Notes under the pieces: model-generated | Told to the model about the DNA's origin: nothing | Database searches by the model: none | What the model saw: only the letters and a program-made list of their open reading frames with translations | Made by a program: the position numbers and the translations under genes | Origin: Nostoc sp. FACHB-152 | GTDB taxonomy: Bacteria > Cyanobacteriota > Cyanobacteriia > Cyanobacteriales > Nostocaceae | Assembly (NCBI RefSeq): GCF_014697475.1 | Contig: NZ_JACJRV010000002.1 | Coordinates: forward strand, 61,515 to 125,514 | Direction of reading: 5' to 3' | DNA: 64,000 nt | In this document: positions 25,954 to 35,502 of the stretch, one piece after another | Layout: every line of letters begins with the position of its first letter | How positions within the stretch are numbered: position 1 is the stretch's first letter

Positions 25954-28926
25954 ATGAATAAAGTAACTTTTTATGTAATTTTGTTGCATAGTTTATTGTT
26001 AGGAATAGGAACAGCTGGTGCTGAGTCATTACCTACTAATTTAACCGATAAAAACTTACGCGATAACCAAAAAGCGAAACCTAGCTTACAGGTTCAAAGT
26101 ACTAAAAAAAACACAGAAGTTAACAAGATTAATACTGAACCTGCCTGGAAAAAATTACCATCGCCGCAAGTTTGGGTAATTAATCAGCAGCAAAAGCCCG
26201 AAAGTCAGCCTTTTGCTTGGGTAGTAGAAAATACCAAAAAAGCCCAACAGCAACCATTTTTAGAAGTTGGTAAAGCAGCAAAAAAGCCCGGAACGAAGCC
26301 TAGTTCTACTGAGAAACCATCCAGTAAGGATGATTTAGAACCTTTTGATGAAGTAGTTAAAGATACAGAGAAAAAGGAGGGGCTGTTTACCCTCTATCGT
26401 AATAAAAAAAAGAATAAAATTTATCTTGAAATTAAACCAGAACAGCTAAATGACAATTATTTAGCAACTGCCACATTAGAATCGGGAATTGGAGAACGTG
26501 GCATTTACAGTGGGATGCCATTGCAAGATTTTCTGTTTTATTGGCAAAGGGTGGATAATAAATTACAGTTTATCGTCCGTAATGTCAATTTTCGGACAAG
26601 GGAGGGAGATCCACAAGCGCGATCGCTTGCCCGGTCATTTAGTGATTCTACCCTCTATATGCTAGATATCAAAAGCATTCATCCACAACGCAAAACCATT
26701 TTGGTTGATTTAGGTGATTTGTTACTATCAGACTTAGCGGGATTATCTAGTAGTTTAGGTGTAACGGCAAATTCAGATCAGTCTTATTTTGGTGATGCTA
26801 AGGCTTTTCCCCATAACGTAGAAATTGAGTCAGTGCTGAATTTTTCTAGTGGTGCTAACAGCAGTGAAAAAGAAGTATTGAATTCTGTCACACTACCAGA
26901 CTCTCGCGGTTATACTTTGCGGGTTCACTATAGTTTCTCACAATTGCCTAATAATGGTTACCGTCCACGTTTAGCTGACGAACGGGTTGGTTACTTCATC
27001 ACGGCTTACCAAGACTTAACTAAAGACAATGATGATCCCTTTGTACGCTACATCAATCGTTGGCATTTAGAAAAAGAAGACCCGAAAGCAGCTATCTCCC
27101 GTCCGAAAAAACCGATTGTTTTCTGGATTGATAATGCTGTTCCCCTTGAATACCGTGATGCCATTAAAGAAGGCATACTGATGTGGAACAAAGCTTTTCT
27201 GAAAGCCGGGTTTAAAGATGCCATTGAAGCCCGGCAAAGGCCAGATGATGCTACTTGGGATCCAGCAGATATTCGTTACAACACAATTCGTTGGATTAAT
27301 ACAGTAGATGGTTACTTTGCAATGGGGCCATCTCGCGTTAATCCCCTAACTGGAGAAATTCTAGATGCAGATATTTTAGTAGATGCTAGCTTTGTGCGGG
27401 CGCTCAAGAGTGAGTATCGCAAAATTATTCAACCAAGCCAAAACGAAAACCGCACATCATTATCAGCATGGATGCAAAATCGCTTTTTGTGTAGTAGCGG
27501 TTTAGCAACAAAAGATAAAAATCCTCAACAGCCAGAACAAAGTGGGTTGTTACGAAATTTATCCAAACTGGCTGGAGAGTATGATTTATGCTATGGCATG
27601 GAAGCTGCTAACCAATTTGCCTTTGGTTCGTTAGCCATGACGCTTCTGCCAGAAAATAAAAGCAGCCAAGACCAATTAAAAGAATATATTCATCAATATT
27701 TACGTCTCATTATTGCCCACGAAGTTGGTCATACTCTTGGTTTGCGGCATAACTTCCGGGGTAGTACCTTACTATCTCCTCAGGATATGAATAATAAGGA
27801 GATTACCCAAAACAAAGGTTTAACGACTTCGGTAATGGACTACATTCCGCCGAATATTGCACCTCAAGGTACAAAGCAAGGAGATTATTTCCCGAATGCG
27901 GTGGGTGCATATGATGATTGGGCAATTCAGTATGGTTATGAACCATTTCAAGCCACAACTCCCATTGCTGAAAAGTCATTTTTGCAAGACATTGCCAATC
28001 AGTCATATAAGCCAGAGTACAGTTATTCTACAGATGAAGATGTCTATGACCTCGATCCTACAGCCGATGCTTGGGACAATAGTAATAATGTGCTGGTGTA
28101 TTCACAATGGCAACTAGATAATTCGCGGGTAATGTGGGATCGTCTGAACAAGGGTTATCCTACAGCTGGTGAAAGCTACAGTGATGTCAGCGAACGCTTT
28201 AGTACGGTTTTAGGTAATTATTTTCAACAGATTTACTATGTCAGTAAATATATTGGTGGGCAATCTTTTTATCGTGTCAAAGGTGGGGATGTTGCCTCTA
28301 ACAAACTCAGCAATGGCCAAAATAAATTACCATTTGAACCAGTACCAGTAGAAGAACAACGGGAAGCTTTAAAAACTCTCCAAAAGTATGTGTTTGCCGA
28401 AGATGCCTTAAAATTTTCTCCCGACTTACTGAATAAATTAGCACCTTCTCGCTGGCGGCATTGGGGTAGCTATCCACGTGTTGGCCGTTTAGATTATCCA
28501 ATTCACGAGTTAGTTTTATTCTTTCAGAGTGGGGTATTGCGGGATTTACTCTCAGGCGATCGCCTCTACCGCCTCAAGGATCTAGAACTAAAAAATCAGC
28601 CCGAAAAAGCACTGACATTACCAGAGTTATTTGATACGTTGCAAAACGGAATTTGGACAGAGGTAATCAAACCCCAAGGTTCAGGTTTGCAGATATCTAG
28701 TTTGCGACGTGGCTTGCAACGAGAATATCTCGACATCTTAATTGACATGGTGTTGCGAAAACAATACGTCCCAGAAGATGCCCGGACTCTAGCTTGGTAT
28801 AAACTCAAGCAATTAGATGAAAAACTCGCCCAGGTAAATTCTAACGATGAATATAGCAAAGCCCACATTCTCGAAACACGCGATCGCATCGAGAAAGCCT
28901 TGAATGCACAGTTGCAAGGAAATTAA
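25954..28926 (+). CDS. secreted zinc-dependent metalloprotease (DUF5117/DUF5118/DUF4953 type)
   Basis: A 990-residue extracytoplasmic protein. A signal peptide (FYVILLHSLLLGIGTAGAES, cleavage near residue 24) is followed by a low-complexity Lys/Pro/Gln-rich linker to about 135. Then come the DUF5118/5117-like beta domain and the metzincin-like catalytic domain. The zinc motif HEVGHTLGLRHN is at about residues 589-600 (three His ligands plus catalytic Glu), and the Met-turn-like SVMDYIPPN follows about 40 residues later. It ends in a helical C-terminal domain. Length is usual for the family, which is widespread but with no known substrate. GGGATGAG stands 5-12 bases before the ATG. It is monocistronic. 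Confidence 0.92.
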   Translation: MNKVTFYVILLHSLLLGIGTAGAESLPTNLTDKNLRDNQKAKPSLQVQSTKKNTEVNKINTEPAWKKLPSPQVWVINQQQKPESQPFAWVVENTKKAQQQPFLEVGKAAKKPGTKPSSTEKPSSKDDLEPFDEVVKDTEKKEGLFTLYRNKKKNKIYLEIKPEQLNDNYLATATLESGIGERGIYSGMPLQDFLFYWQRVDNKLQFIVRNVNFRTREGDPQARSLARSFSDSTLYMLDIKSIHPQRKTILVDLGDLLLSDLAGLSSSLGVTANSDQSYFGDAKAFPHNVEIESVLNFSSGANSSEKEVLNSVTLPDSRGYTLRVHYSFSQLPNNGYRPRLADERVGYFITAYQDLTKDNDDPFVRYINRWHLEKEDPKAAISRPKKPIVFWIDNAVPLEYRDAIKEGILMWNKAFLKAGFKDAIEARQRPDDATWDPADIRYNTIRWINTVDGYFAMGPSRVNPLTGEILDADILVDASFVRALKSEYRKIIQPSQNENRTSLSAWMQNRFLCSSGLATKDKNPQQPEQSGLLRNLSKLAGEYDLCYGMEAANQFAFGSLAMTLLPENKSSQDQLKEYIHQYLRLIIAHEVGHTLGLRHNFRGSTLLSPQDMNNKEITQNKGLTTSVMDYIPPNIAPQGTKQGDYFPNAVGAYDDWAIQYGYEPFQATTPIAEKSFLQDIANQSYKPEYSYSTDEDVYDLDPTADAWDNSNNVLVYSQWQLDNSRVMWDRLNKGYPTAGESYSDVSERFSTVLGNYFQQIYYVSKYIGGQSFYRVKGGDVASNKLSNGQNKLPFEPVPVEEQREALKTLQKYVFAEDALKFSPDLLNKLAPSRWRHWGSYPRVGRLDYPIHELVLFFQSGVLRDLLSGDRLYRLKDLELKNQPEKALTLPELFDTLQNGIWTEVIKPQGSGLQISSLRRGLQREYLDILIDMVLRKQYVPEDARTLAWYKLKQLDEKLAQVNSNDEYSKAHILETRDRIEKALNAQLQGN

Positions 28927-28935
28927 GCAGTTGTG

Positions 28936-29092
28936 ATGAACTAGGTAGAATGGGACGGAAAGAGGTTAGGGGCTAGAGGCTAGAAACTAGTTTTTTTACT
29001 CGGCATTGTGAATAGCTATTCATGAGTCACAACCAAACCTGAAAAACTTTTTTCTCTAACTCCTAACTCCTAGCCTCTATCCCCTAGTTCAT
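28936..29092. repeat. 157-bp inverted repeat, family E copy 1
   Basis: ATGAACTAGG at 28936 faces CCTAGTTCAT ending at 29092, and GGCTAGAGGCTAG faces CTCCTAGCCTCTA inside. The central part, CTAGTTTTTTTACTCGGCATTG, recurs in altered form at 56683-56745. The element fills the gap between the metalloprotease and the MATE gene. Confidence 0.75.
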
Positions 29093-29113
29093 ATCCAGTA
29101 CAGACAACAATTT

Positions 29114-30457
29114 ATGACAATTGCAGTCTCTCCCCAGTACAACTTCTTGCCTCGCTTTTACAAGTTGGCAAGCATTAGTGTACTTTCCAATATGATGGTG
29201 CCTTTAGCAGGTTTGGTTGACATTGCCTTTTTAGGGCATTTAGCAGACATTCGTCACTTAGCGGGAGTTATCCTAGCAACCATCATCTTTGACTACCTTT
29301 ACAGAGTATTAAAATTTCTGCGCTCCAGCGTCAATGCACTGACGGCACAAGCAGTGGGACTTGATGATCAAAAAACTGTACTCTTGGCAGGGATACGTAG
29401 TGGCGTAATTGCTTTAGGAATTGGCTTAGGAATTCTGTTGCTGCAATACCCATTGCAAAAGATTGGTTTTATGATTTTGAGTGGTTCCCCAGACATTGAA
29501 ATTGCTGGGGCTGATTATTTTCAAGCCAGAATTTGGGGTGCGCCAGCCGTATTGTTGAACTTCGTGTTAATTGGCTGGTTTATGGGACAAGAAAAGAACA
29601 GTGTCGTCCTGCTGATGTCTGTAATTGGTAATGGTTCTAATGTGCTGCTGGACTATCTGATGATTTCTCGATGGGGTTGGGAAAGCATGGGTGCTGGGCT
29701 AGCGACAGCTATTAGTCAATATTTAGCGTTGTTGGCTGGGATTATTTATGCTGGCTTGAGTATTTCTTGGCAAACTTTACCTGCGGCTTTACAAGATGTT
29801 TTCGATTGGGTTGCCTTGAAAGATACTGTGGTGCTAAAGAGCAATATTTTAATCCGATTTTTAGTGCTGATTTCTACTTACGCCATTTTCACCAACTTCA
29901 GTGCAGCGATGGGAACGGAAACCTTAGCAGAAAACGGCTTACTTTTACAGATTGCATTGCTGAGTCAGTTTACAGTTCAAGGTGTCGGTATGACAACCCA
30001 AACACTGACAGGCAACTTTCAGGGTAAAGGTAGTAAAGACCAGATGAGTTCTCTATTGACTGTTTCTATATTGACCAGTCTGGTGATTGCATTAGGTTTT
30101 GCTGCCGTGTCGGTGCTGTTTCCCGATGCCGTATTTGGATTGTTGACTAATCACACAGAGGTTAACAAACATATCAGTAATTATTCTATTTGGTTGCTGC
30201 CGCTTTTAGCATTAACTGCGATCGCTTTCATGCTAGAAGGGTACTTTATCGGTTTAAAAGAAGGTGCAACCCTACGTAACGCAGTTTTAATTGCTTTTGG
30301 TATAGGTTTTCTGCCTCTGGCGATTACGGCATGGTATGTTCATAATAACCAACTCCTGTGGATGTCGCTTGTATCCTATATGGCAATTAATATGTTCGTT
30401 CTAGCAATACAGCTACCCCGGACATTTGGTAATCAAGCTTTAGCCACTCAGCAGTAG
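29114..30457 (+). CDS. MATE-family efflux transporter (DinF-like)
   Basis: A 447-residue, 12-span inner-membrane antiporter that exports organic cations or metabolites using a proton or sodium gradient. Family features are the N-terminal span set MMVPLAGLVDIAFLGHL (about residues 25-41), two homologous six-span halves, and the mid-block AMGTETLAENGLLLQIALLSQF with TMTTQTL-like GVGMTTQTLTGNF. It falls in the DinF branch, where some cyanobacterial members export toxins or siderophores; no such cluster is here. The ATG lies 21 bp after the preceding inverted repeat. Substrate unknown. Confidence 0.92.
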   Translation: MTIAVSPQYNFLPRFYKLASISVLSNMMVPLAGLVDIAFLGHLADIRHLAGVILATIIFDYLYRVLKFLRSSVNALTAQAVGLDDQKTVLLAGIRSGVIALGIGLGILLLQYPLQKIGFMILSGSPDIEIAGADYFQARIWGAPAVLLNFVLIGWFMGQEKNSVVLLMSVIGNGSNVLLDYLMISRWGWESMGAGLATAISQYLALLAGIIYAGLSISWQTLPAALQDVFDWVALKDTVVLKSNILIRFLVLISTYAIFTNFSAAMGTETLAENGLLLQIALLSQFTVQGVGMTTQTLTGNFQGKGSKDQMSSLLTVSILTSLVIALGFAAVSVLFPDAVFGLLTNHTEVNKHISNYSIWLLPLLALTAIAFMLEGYFIGLKEGATLRNAVLIAFGIGFLPLAITAWYVHNNQLLWMSLVSYMAINMFVLAIQLPRTFGNQALATQQ

Positions 30458-30727
30458 TATATAGAGATGCGCGCTTACAGGATATTGCTGCCACTGGGCA
30501 ACTACTGAGAATGTGATTCCCCATCTCACTTTGAAATTATGCGATCGCCCTATAGGAGATCGCATCTATCAGCAACTAAAATTATTGATGCGGTTTTGTT
30601 GAAGAAGCAATCGCCATTGCATATTAGGTTGGGAGTAGAGAGTAGCAAAGAGTTTTGTTTGGATATAATGTTTTTTTCAGAAATTAAATATGATTCCTAT
30701 ACCTATAGTTAAAACTTACTTTTCAAA

Positions 30728-31834
30728 ATGAGTTGGCATTGGGCGAAGTCTCTACCTTTGGCATCCCGGCTGTTTTTCTCCCACTTAGTAGTGATGATGG
30801 TGGGAATAATTAGTCTTGTGATCATCAGTAAGGTATCTTCTCCACGTTTTTTTGTGCTGCACTTGGAGAGATTAGAAAGTAGAGGATTGAAATTAGTTCA
30901 TGTTCGGACTGAACTAGTTCAAGGATTTGAAACAGCTTGGCGCAGCAGTACACTTTGGTCGGTTTTGGTGGGTACAACTGCGGCGGGAGGATTAAGTTAT
31001 TGGGTATCGAAACGGATTATGCTGCGGTTAACCCAGATGGAACAGATTACGCAAAAGTTTGCTGCTGGGGAGTTAACAGCACGTTTACCTCTTTCTGAGA
31101 TTCCCGAACTGAATCGTTTAGGTGCAAGTTTTAATCGTATGGCTGCTAGTTTAGAGGGTGTGGAAGCACGGCGGCGAGAACTAATTGGTGATATGACTCA
31201 CGAATTACGGACACCTCTAACAGTTGTGCGCGGTTATTTAGAAGAATTAGCCGATGGCGAAATAGAACCTTCACCAGAAGTTTATCGGCGATTAGCCAAG
31301 GAAACTAGGCGTTTAGAAAGATTAGTTAACGATTTGCAAGAATTATCTAAGGCAGAAGCCGGTTATCTGCCAATTAAGATCCAACCAGTAAATCTGCGTC
31401 CTTTATTAGAGTCTTTAGTCGAAAGATTTAGCGAACAACTTTTAGAAGATGGGCCGATACTGCGCTTGGAATGTCCATCATTACTTCCTATGGTGTTAGC
31501 AGATATCGATCGCACTGAACAAGTTTTAGTTAATTTTGTCGGAAATGCTATCCGCTACACTCCCAAAGGGACAATTACTGTGCAAGCTTGGACGGAAGCT
31601 GCTAAACTTTGGATTGCCGTTATAGATACTGGGATTGGTATAGCCCCTGATGATTTACCCCACGTATTTGAAAGGTTTTGGCGCGCTGACCAATCACGCG
31701 ATCGCCATTCGGGGGGAACAGGTATTGGTTTAACTATTTCTCGGCGTTTAGTGGAATTACAAGGTGGTCAGATTAAAGTAGAAAGCGAATTAAGTGTTGG
31801 CAGTATATTTAGCTTCTGTCTGCCTTTAGCTTGA
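30728..31834 (+). CDS. HAMP sensor histidine kinase (orphan)
   Basis: The 368-residue kinase has two membrane spans (about residues 14-35 and 70-95) flanking a very short periplasmic part. A HAMP domain is at 95-150 (RLTQMEQITQKFAAGELTARL). The HisKA domain carries the phospho-acceptor His in MTHELRTPL, near residue 158, and the HATPase has FVGNAIRYTPKG (N box), IDTGIGIAPDD (G1) and HSGGTGIGLTISRRL (G2). It resembles BaeS. No response-regulator gene lies beside it, so its partner must be elsewhere. The tiny sensor loop suggests signals from within the membrane or via another protein. Confidence 0.93.
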   Translation: MSWHWAKSLPLASRLFFSHLVVMMVGIISLVIISKVSSPRFFVLHLERLESRGLKLVHVRTELVQGFETAWRSSTLWSVLVGTTAAGGLSYWVSKRIMLRLTQMEQITQKFAAGELTARLPLSEIPELNRLGASFNRMAASLEGVEARRRELIGDMTHELRTPLTVVRGYLEELADGEIEPSPEVYRRLAKETRRLERLVNDLQELSKAEAGYLPIKIQPVNLRPLLESLVERFSEQLLEDGPILRLECPSLLPMVLADIDRTEQVLVNFVGNAIRYTPKGTITVQAWTEAAKLWIAVIDTGIGIAPDDLPHVFERFWRADQSRDRHSGGTGIGLTISRRLVELQGGQIKVESELSVGSIFSFCLPLA

Positions 31835-31839
31835 AATAG

Positions 31840-31970
31840 CAGGTGACAGGTAACAGGGGACAGGTGATAGCCTTAAAAGTGTTTTTTTGTCTAAGTTTTA
31901 TCCTTTTCATTATTCAAAATCCCTACACCCTTATAACCTTTTTACTCTGTTCCCTGTTACCTGTCACCTG
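31840..31970. repeat. 131-bp inverted repeat with 19-bp perfect arms
   Basis: CAGGTGACAGGTAACAGGG at 31840 matches its complement at 31952-31970 exactly. It starts six bases after the histidine kinase stop. The size fits a MITE or a large hairpin; no target duplication was clear. Similar CAGGTGACAGG-type strings occur in reverse near 23650-23675. Confidence 0.8.
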
Positions 31971-32073
31971 TTCCCTATATATACAAGAATTTGTCACAAG
32001 CTAGTCGCATCAAAGACACACTCAATTGATAGTTTGAAGATATTCAATATCGAGTGTTTAATTAATTTTCGAT

Positions 32074-32172
32074 ATGACTACTTTTGTATTGGCTTCTATC
32101 TTAGTTAGTTTACTGACTGCATCTGGTTGGGCTGCGATCGCCTACTTATTTCCCAATCATTCCCAAGACTAA
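32074..32172 (+). CDS. possible small single-span membrane protein, 32 aa
   Basis: An ATG-to-TAA frame encodes MTTFVLASILVSLLTASG, then WAAIAYLFPNHSQD: one hydrophobic helix and a short polar tail. Size and composition are like the small subunits of photosynthetic and respiratory complexes, but it matches none that I can name. There is no clear ribosome site upstream (TTAATTTTCGAT). It lies in the 472-bp gap after the histidine kinase. Treat as a candidate only. Confidence 0.4.
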   Translation: MTTFVLASILVSLLTASGWAAIAYLFPNHSQD

Positions 32173-32306
32173 CCCTGCTTCTTTTGAAAATAGCTCCAAA
32201 TAATAGCTACGATCAGCAGGGCATGAATAAGTTTTGAATATTAACTTTAATTAACTTAAAATTTATTGGGGAAAGCTGTAAGTTGAATCAACTTGGATGT
32301 TAGACT

Positions 32307-32528
32307 TCAATCTTCTTTCCAGCTTTCGCTGCCCAATAGGTCAATGATTCTGTCTCTGAGCAAGAATTCGTTTTTTTCTAGCTCAAGTTCAAAAAATGCC
32401 CAGTCACGCTCAGGAATATATTTGCATAAAGCATAAATTGGTCGTTGACGACTAATAAGACCTTTTTCGACCAATTGACGAGCTTCTTCCTTGATAATTT
32501 CGATGTCGTATTTAACAGCAATATCCAT
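32307..32528 (-). CDS. DUF4327-like small protein
   Basis: A 73-residue soluble protein that reads like the cyanobacteria-specific DUF4327 family: an IKEEARQLVEKGLISRQRPIY block, then YIPERDWAFFELELEKNEFLLRDRI, then a short acidic tail. The function of the family is unknown. GGAAC lies a few bases upstream of the ATG on the minus strand. The gap behind it (32529-32842) is AT-rich and shows nothing beyond its own promoter region. Confidence 0.75.
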   Translation of the reverse strand: MDIAVKYDIEIIKEEARQLVEKGLISRQRPIYALCKYIPERDWAFFELELEKNEFLLRDRIIDLLGSESWKED

Positions 32529-32842
32529 AAGTTGTTCCTTTGTAAGTAATCAAGGAATTAAAAGCAAAACAATGGACGCTTTGCTTCTACTCTAAAATTA
32601 TCAAAAATATTTGAGGAAATTGTGAAGTAATAGAGCATTTAGGCTAGCTAATTTCTAACACTAATATGCCTTCATCAATAAATATAGTGAAATTTTGTGC
32701 TTCAAGCAGACACAGCTAAACAACTATAAGTTATCTATGCTTTGCTCAGAATGCCATATTAGCATTAACTTTTTATCAGCCTTGAGATAGAGCAAGTTTA
32801 TAAAAGTTAAACTTATTTGCAGAAGTTTATATAGTTAATCAG

Positions 32843-33712
32843 TTAATCTTCTTGCTCTAAGGCATACTTTGCTTGTAAAAGGTGCTGTTTAAATTCTTCG
32901 TTGACGGTAGGATATTTCAGGTTCAGTGCTTCTAATTTAGAACAGATAATATCAGCCACTACCATCCGCATAAACCATTTGCGATCGGCAGGGATGACAT
33001 ACCAAGGAGCATGGGAAGTGCTAGTGTGATAAAAAACATCTTCATAAGCATCCATATAATCGTCCCAAAATGCTCTTTCTTTAACATCATTTAGCGAAAA
33101 CTTCCAGTTTTTTTCTGGAGAATCTATTCTGGCTAAAAACCTTTTTTTCTGTTCTGCTTTTGAAACATTCAGAAAGAACTTAAGCACAATAATGCCATTT
33201 TCGACCAAATATTTTTCAAAATTATTGATTTCTGTAAAACGCTGCTGCCAGATTTTATTACCTTTTGGAATGTGAGGGATTTGCTGCTTTTGGAGTATTT
33301 CTGGATGCACACGAACAACTAACACTTCTTCATAATAGGAACGATTGAAGATGCCAATTCTTCCCCTTTCTGGCAAAGCCTTCATGCTTCGCCAAAGGTA
33401 GTCATGGTCTAATTCTTCACTACTGGGAGATTTAAAACTAAAAACTTGGCAACCTTGGGGATTAATCCCCGACATTACGTGTTTAATGGTGCTGTCTTTG
33501 CCAGCAGCATCCATCGCCTGAAACATAATTAGCAATGCATAGCTGTTGTGGGCGTAAAGAATATCTTGATACTTTGCTAATCTTTCTATGTCTGACCGTA
33601 ATTTGAGTGCTGCATCATTTCTGTCATGATAATTGGCTGTATAAGCAGGGTCATAGTTTTTCCGCAGAGAAATCTTTGAACCTGGAGGAACGATAAATGC
33701 ATCATGATTCAT
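32843..33712 (-). CDS. polyphosphate kinase 2 family protein
   Basis: PPK2 enzymes transfer phosphate between polyphosphate and nucleoside mono- or diphosphates. The single-domain 289-residue protein has the Walker A-like AMDAAGKDSTIKHV (about residues 67-80), the lid region with RSMKALPERGRIGIFNRSYYEEVLVVRVHPE (Walker B Asp replaced by Asn-Arg as in the family) and the C-terminal WYVIPADRKWFMRMV. It lacks a second kinase domain, so it is of the short type. Whether it makes NDPs from NMPs or NTPs from NDPs cannot be read off. Probably cytoplasmic and involved in energy or phosphate balance. Confidence 0.92.
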   Translation of the reverse strand: MNHDAFIVPPGSKISLRKNYDPAYTANYHDRNDAALKLRSDIERLAKYQDILYAHNSYALLIMFQAMDAAGKDSTIKHVMSGINPQGCQVFSFKSPSSEELDHDYLWRSMKALPERGRIGIFNRSYYEEVLVVRVHPEILQKQQIPHIPKGNKIWQQRFTEINNFEKYLVENGIIVLKFFLNVSKAEQKKRFLARIDSPEKNWKFSLNDVKERAFWDDYMDAYEDVFYHTSTSHAPWYVIPADRKWFMRMVVADIICSKLEALNLKYPTVNEEFKQHLLQAKYALEQED

Positions 33713-33769
33713 AAAAAGTATGAAGTGTGAAGGATGTAGGATGAAATATATAAGGTGCGATCGCCTGTG

Positions 33770-34258
33770 CTACCGTTTTTTTAGTATCTTTGGCTTAACA
33801 GTTGGTCGCATTGTTTCTCGACCGAGAACAAACATTCCTGCGATCCCTAAGCAAACAAACCAAACATATTGATACCAATATTTGCGAATCTGTTCTACTG
33901 TACTCAGTTCTGGATGCAAGGTCTTCAAATACAGTAACAGCACCAGGATCATCAGTGCGCCAAAACCCACAAAGCTTAAACCTACACGCAGCCGTACAGG
34001 TTGCAATTCCCAATCATTAATTTGTTCTAAATCAATTTCTGCTAATTCTTGTAAAGATTCCTCCGCCACAATTGAGGCTGCTTGCATTCTATTACTCAGC
34101 TTGGGCGGCAAAATTGGCACTAATGTAGCTACAGCAGGACGACGTAACAAAGCTTCAGTATCTCGCAATAGTTCTAGTGGTTTCCGCGTTGTAGCTGATT
34201 GAGCAAACTCTGTAGTTTCTGTAGCGGTTGTAACGGTGGCTTTGCCTTCAAATTCCAT
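33770..34258 (-). CDS. hypothetical protein with two C-terminal membrane spans
   Basis: A 162-residue protein of unknown family. The first 95 residues are soluble, Thr-rich then helical and acidic (ESLQELAEIDLEQIND). Two hydrophobic spans follow: LRVGLSFVGFGALMILVLLLY (about 98-118) and YVWFVCLGIAGMFVLG (about 134-149), ending in a basic tail (KPKILKKR). It lies 57 bp downstream of the PPK2 start region on the same strand, so it is transcribed toward PPK2 and the two may share a transcript. No motif suggests function. Confidence 0.75.
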   Translation of the reverse strand: MEFEGKATVTTATETTEFAQSATTRKPLELLRDTEALLRRPAVATLVPILPPKLSNRMQAASIVAEESLQELAEIDLEQINDWELQPVRLRVGLSFVGFGALMILVLLLYLKTLHPELSTVEQIRKYWYQYVWFVCLGIAGMFVLGRETMRPTVKPKILKKR

Positions 34259-34384
34259 AGCAGGCTATAGAAGAAACAGGATACAAATAGCCTAGCGAAT
34301 CAGTTGAAGTCGCGCAAATAAGTTTGATGTCTATGTGTTTTGTTCAAATTTCACTACAAAGACACATAGACATAAAAATCAAAT

Positions 34385-34485
34385 CTATAGCAAACCGTGT
34401 AGGAGATCCAACAAAATCTGTTGCCTATTGCCTATTGCCTATTGCCTGCCTCCACGACTAGTTTGTAAATTAAATAGGCTGCTAT
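34385..34485. repeat. dispersed repeat family C, copy 3
   Basis: CTATAGCAAACCGTGTAGGAG opens and AAATAGGCTGCTATG closes the element, with three TATTGCC heptamers inside. Close to the copy at 25834-25929. It stops about six bases before the peroxiredoxin stop codon. Confidence 0.75.
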
Positions 34486-34491
34486 GTAAAG

Positions 34492-35040
34492 CTAAGATTG
34501 CAATTGTTCTAATCTTGCCAGCACTTCTTGGCTGTGAACAGATGGATTAACTTTTACAAAAGTCTCACGCAAGATACCTTCGGGGTCGATGATAAAGCTG
34601 TGGCGCATAGATACATAACCAATCCAAGAACCGTAAGCTTTGCTGACTGAGCCAGTTGTATCAGCTAACAGAGGGAATTTTAATCCCTCAGAATCGCAAA
34701 ATTCAGCATGAGAATCTACATCGTCAGCACTAACACCAATAATTTGAGCATTTTTTTCTAAGTATTTAGGTAAGTCTTGCTGAAAACGGCGTGCTTCGAT
34801 AGTGCAACCAGCAGTAAAGTCTTTGGGATAAAAGTAAAGTACTACCCACTTCCCACGCAAGTCAGAAAGTGAGATTTTGCCATCGCCTGTGTTAGTCGGC
34901 AATGTAAACTCTGGTGCGGCTTGATTTACCGTTGGTAGTTTACCACCCATCGCATTAGCCGCAGGTGATAAGTTTAACCAACTGATGAGAGCAAAACAAC
35001 TAGCAATTAAGATGCTGAAAAAATTGCGGCGAGAAATCAT
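34492..35040 (-). CDS. peroxiredoxin, BCP/PrxQ type, exported
   Basis: Thiol peroxidase that reduces H2O2 and organic peroxides. From the ATG at 35040 the protein begins MISRRNFFSILIASCFALIS, a signal peptide with a twin-arginine motif; a GTG six codons earlier is less likely. The peroxidatic Cys is in YFYPKDFTAGCTIEARRF. The usual PrxQ resolving Cys five residues later is absent (Arg-Phe region), so it may act as a 1-Cys enzyme or use the Cys in AEFCDSEG. The 182-residue length is normal for an exported form. It is followed at its 3' end by a family C repeat. Likely thylakoid lumen or periplasm. Confidence 0.9.
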   Translation of the reverse strand: MISRRNFFSILIASCFALISWLNLSPAANAMGGKLPTVNQAAPEFTLPTNTGDGKISLSDLRGKWVVLYFYPKDFTAGCTIEARRFQQDLPKYLEKNAQIIGVSADDVDSHAEFCDSEGLKFPLLADTTGSVSKAYGSWIGYVSMRHSFIIDPEGILRETFVKVNPSVHSQEVLARLEQLQS

Positions 35041-35072
35041 GGTACAGACCAGAATCACAACTTTACATAAGT

Positions 35073-35336
35073 TTACAATTCTTGGTTGCTATTATCACCC
35101 TGGTCAGATTCACTAGGTGTGTCTGTGCTTTCAATATATTGGCTATCTAATAAGAAAGCACCCATAGAAAAGCGGATACCCCAATATCCTCCAGGACGGC
35201 GGTCAAGAACTATACCTTCTTCGCCAAGATGAATCACATCTGGAGGACGCAGCATCGGCATTGGGTCGGCTGTTTTAACGTAGGGTGGTAGCGCGATAAC
35301 TCTGACTTTACTACCAATAGTGAATTCTTTGGACAT
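35073..35336 (-). CDS. sipA: SipA, NblS-interacting regulatory protein
   Basis: A small SH3-like beta-barrel protein (87 aa). The conserved SipA signature PPYVKTADPMPMLRPPDVI and the block GEEGIVLDRRPGGYW are clear. SipA binds the ATPase domain of the histidine kinase NblS and stimulates it, affecting high-light and nutrient-stress responses. The C-terminal 20 residues are an extra polar tail. It sits just upstream of the peroxiredoxin on the same strand (gap about 30 bp), so the two may be co-transcribed, which fits a light-stress theme. NblS itself is not in this window. Confidence 0.85.
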   Translation of the reverse strand: MSKEFTIGSKVRVIALPPYVKTADPMPMLRPPDVIHLGEEGIVLDRRPGGYWGIRFSMGAFLLDSQYIESTDTPSESDQGDNSNQEL

Positions 35337-35502
35337 AGAAAAAAGCTAGAAGTTTGAATTAACTCCTAACTTTATACTAAAGGGATTGCCGATTTAATTG
35401 AAGTAAAAGAAATCTGTTGGGAAATTAGGGAACGCGAAAGGGGATGCAAACTTTTCCCCTATCGCTATCTTCTGCAAGGAAGTTTGTAAAATTTTGATGT
35501 AG

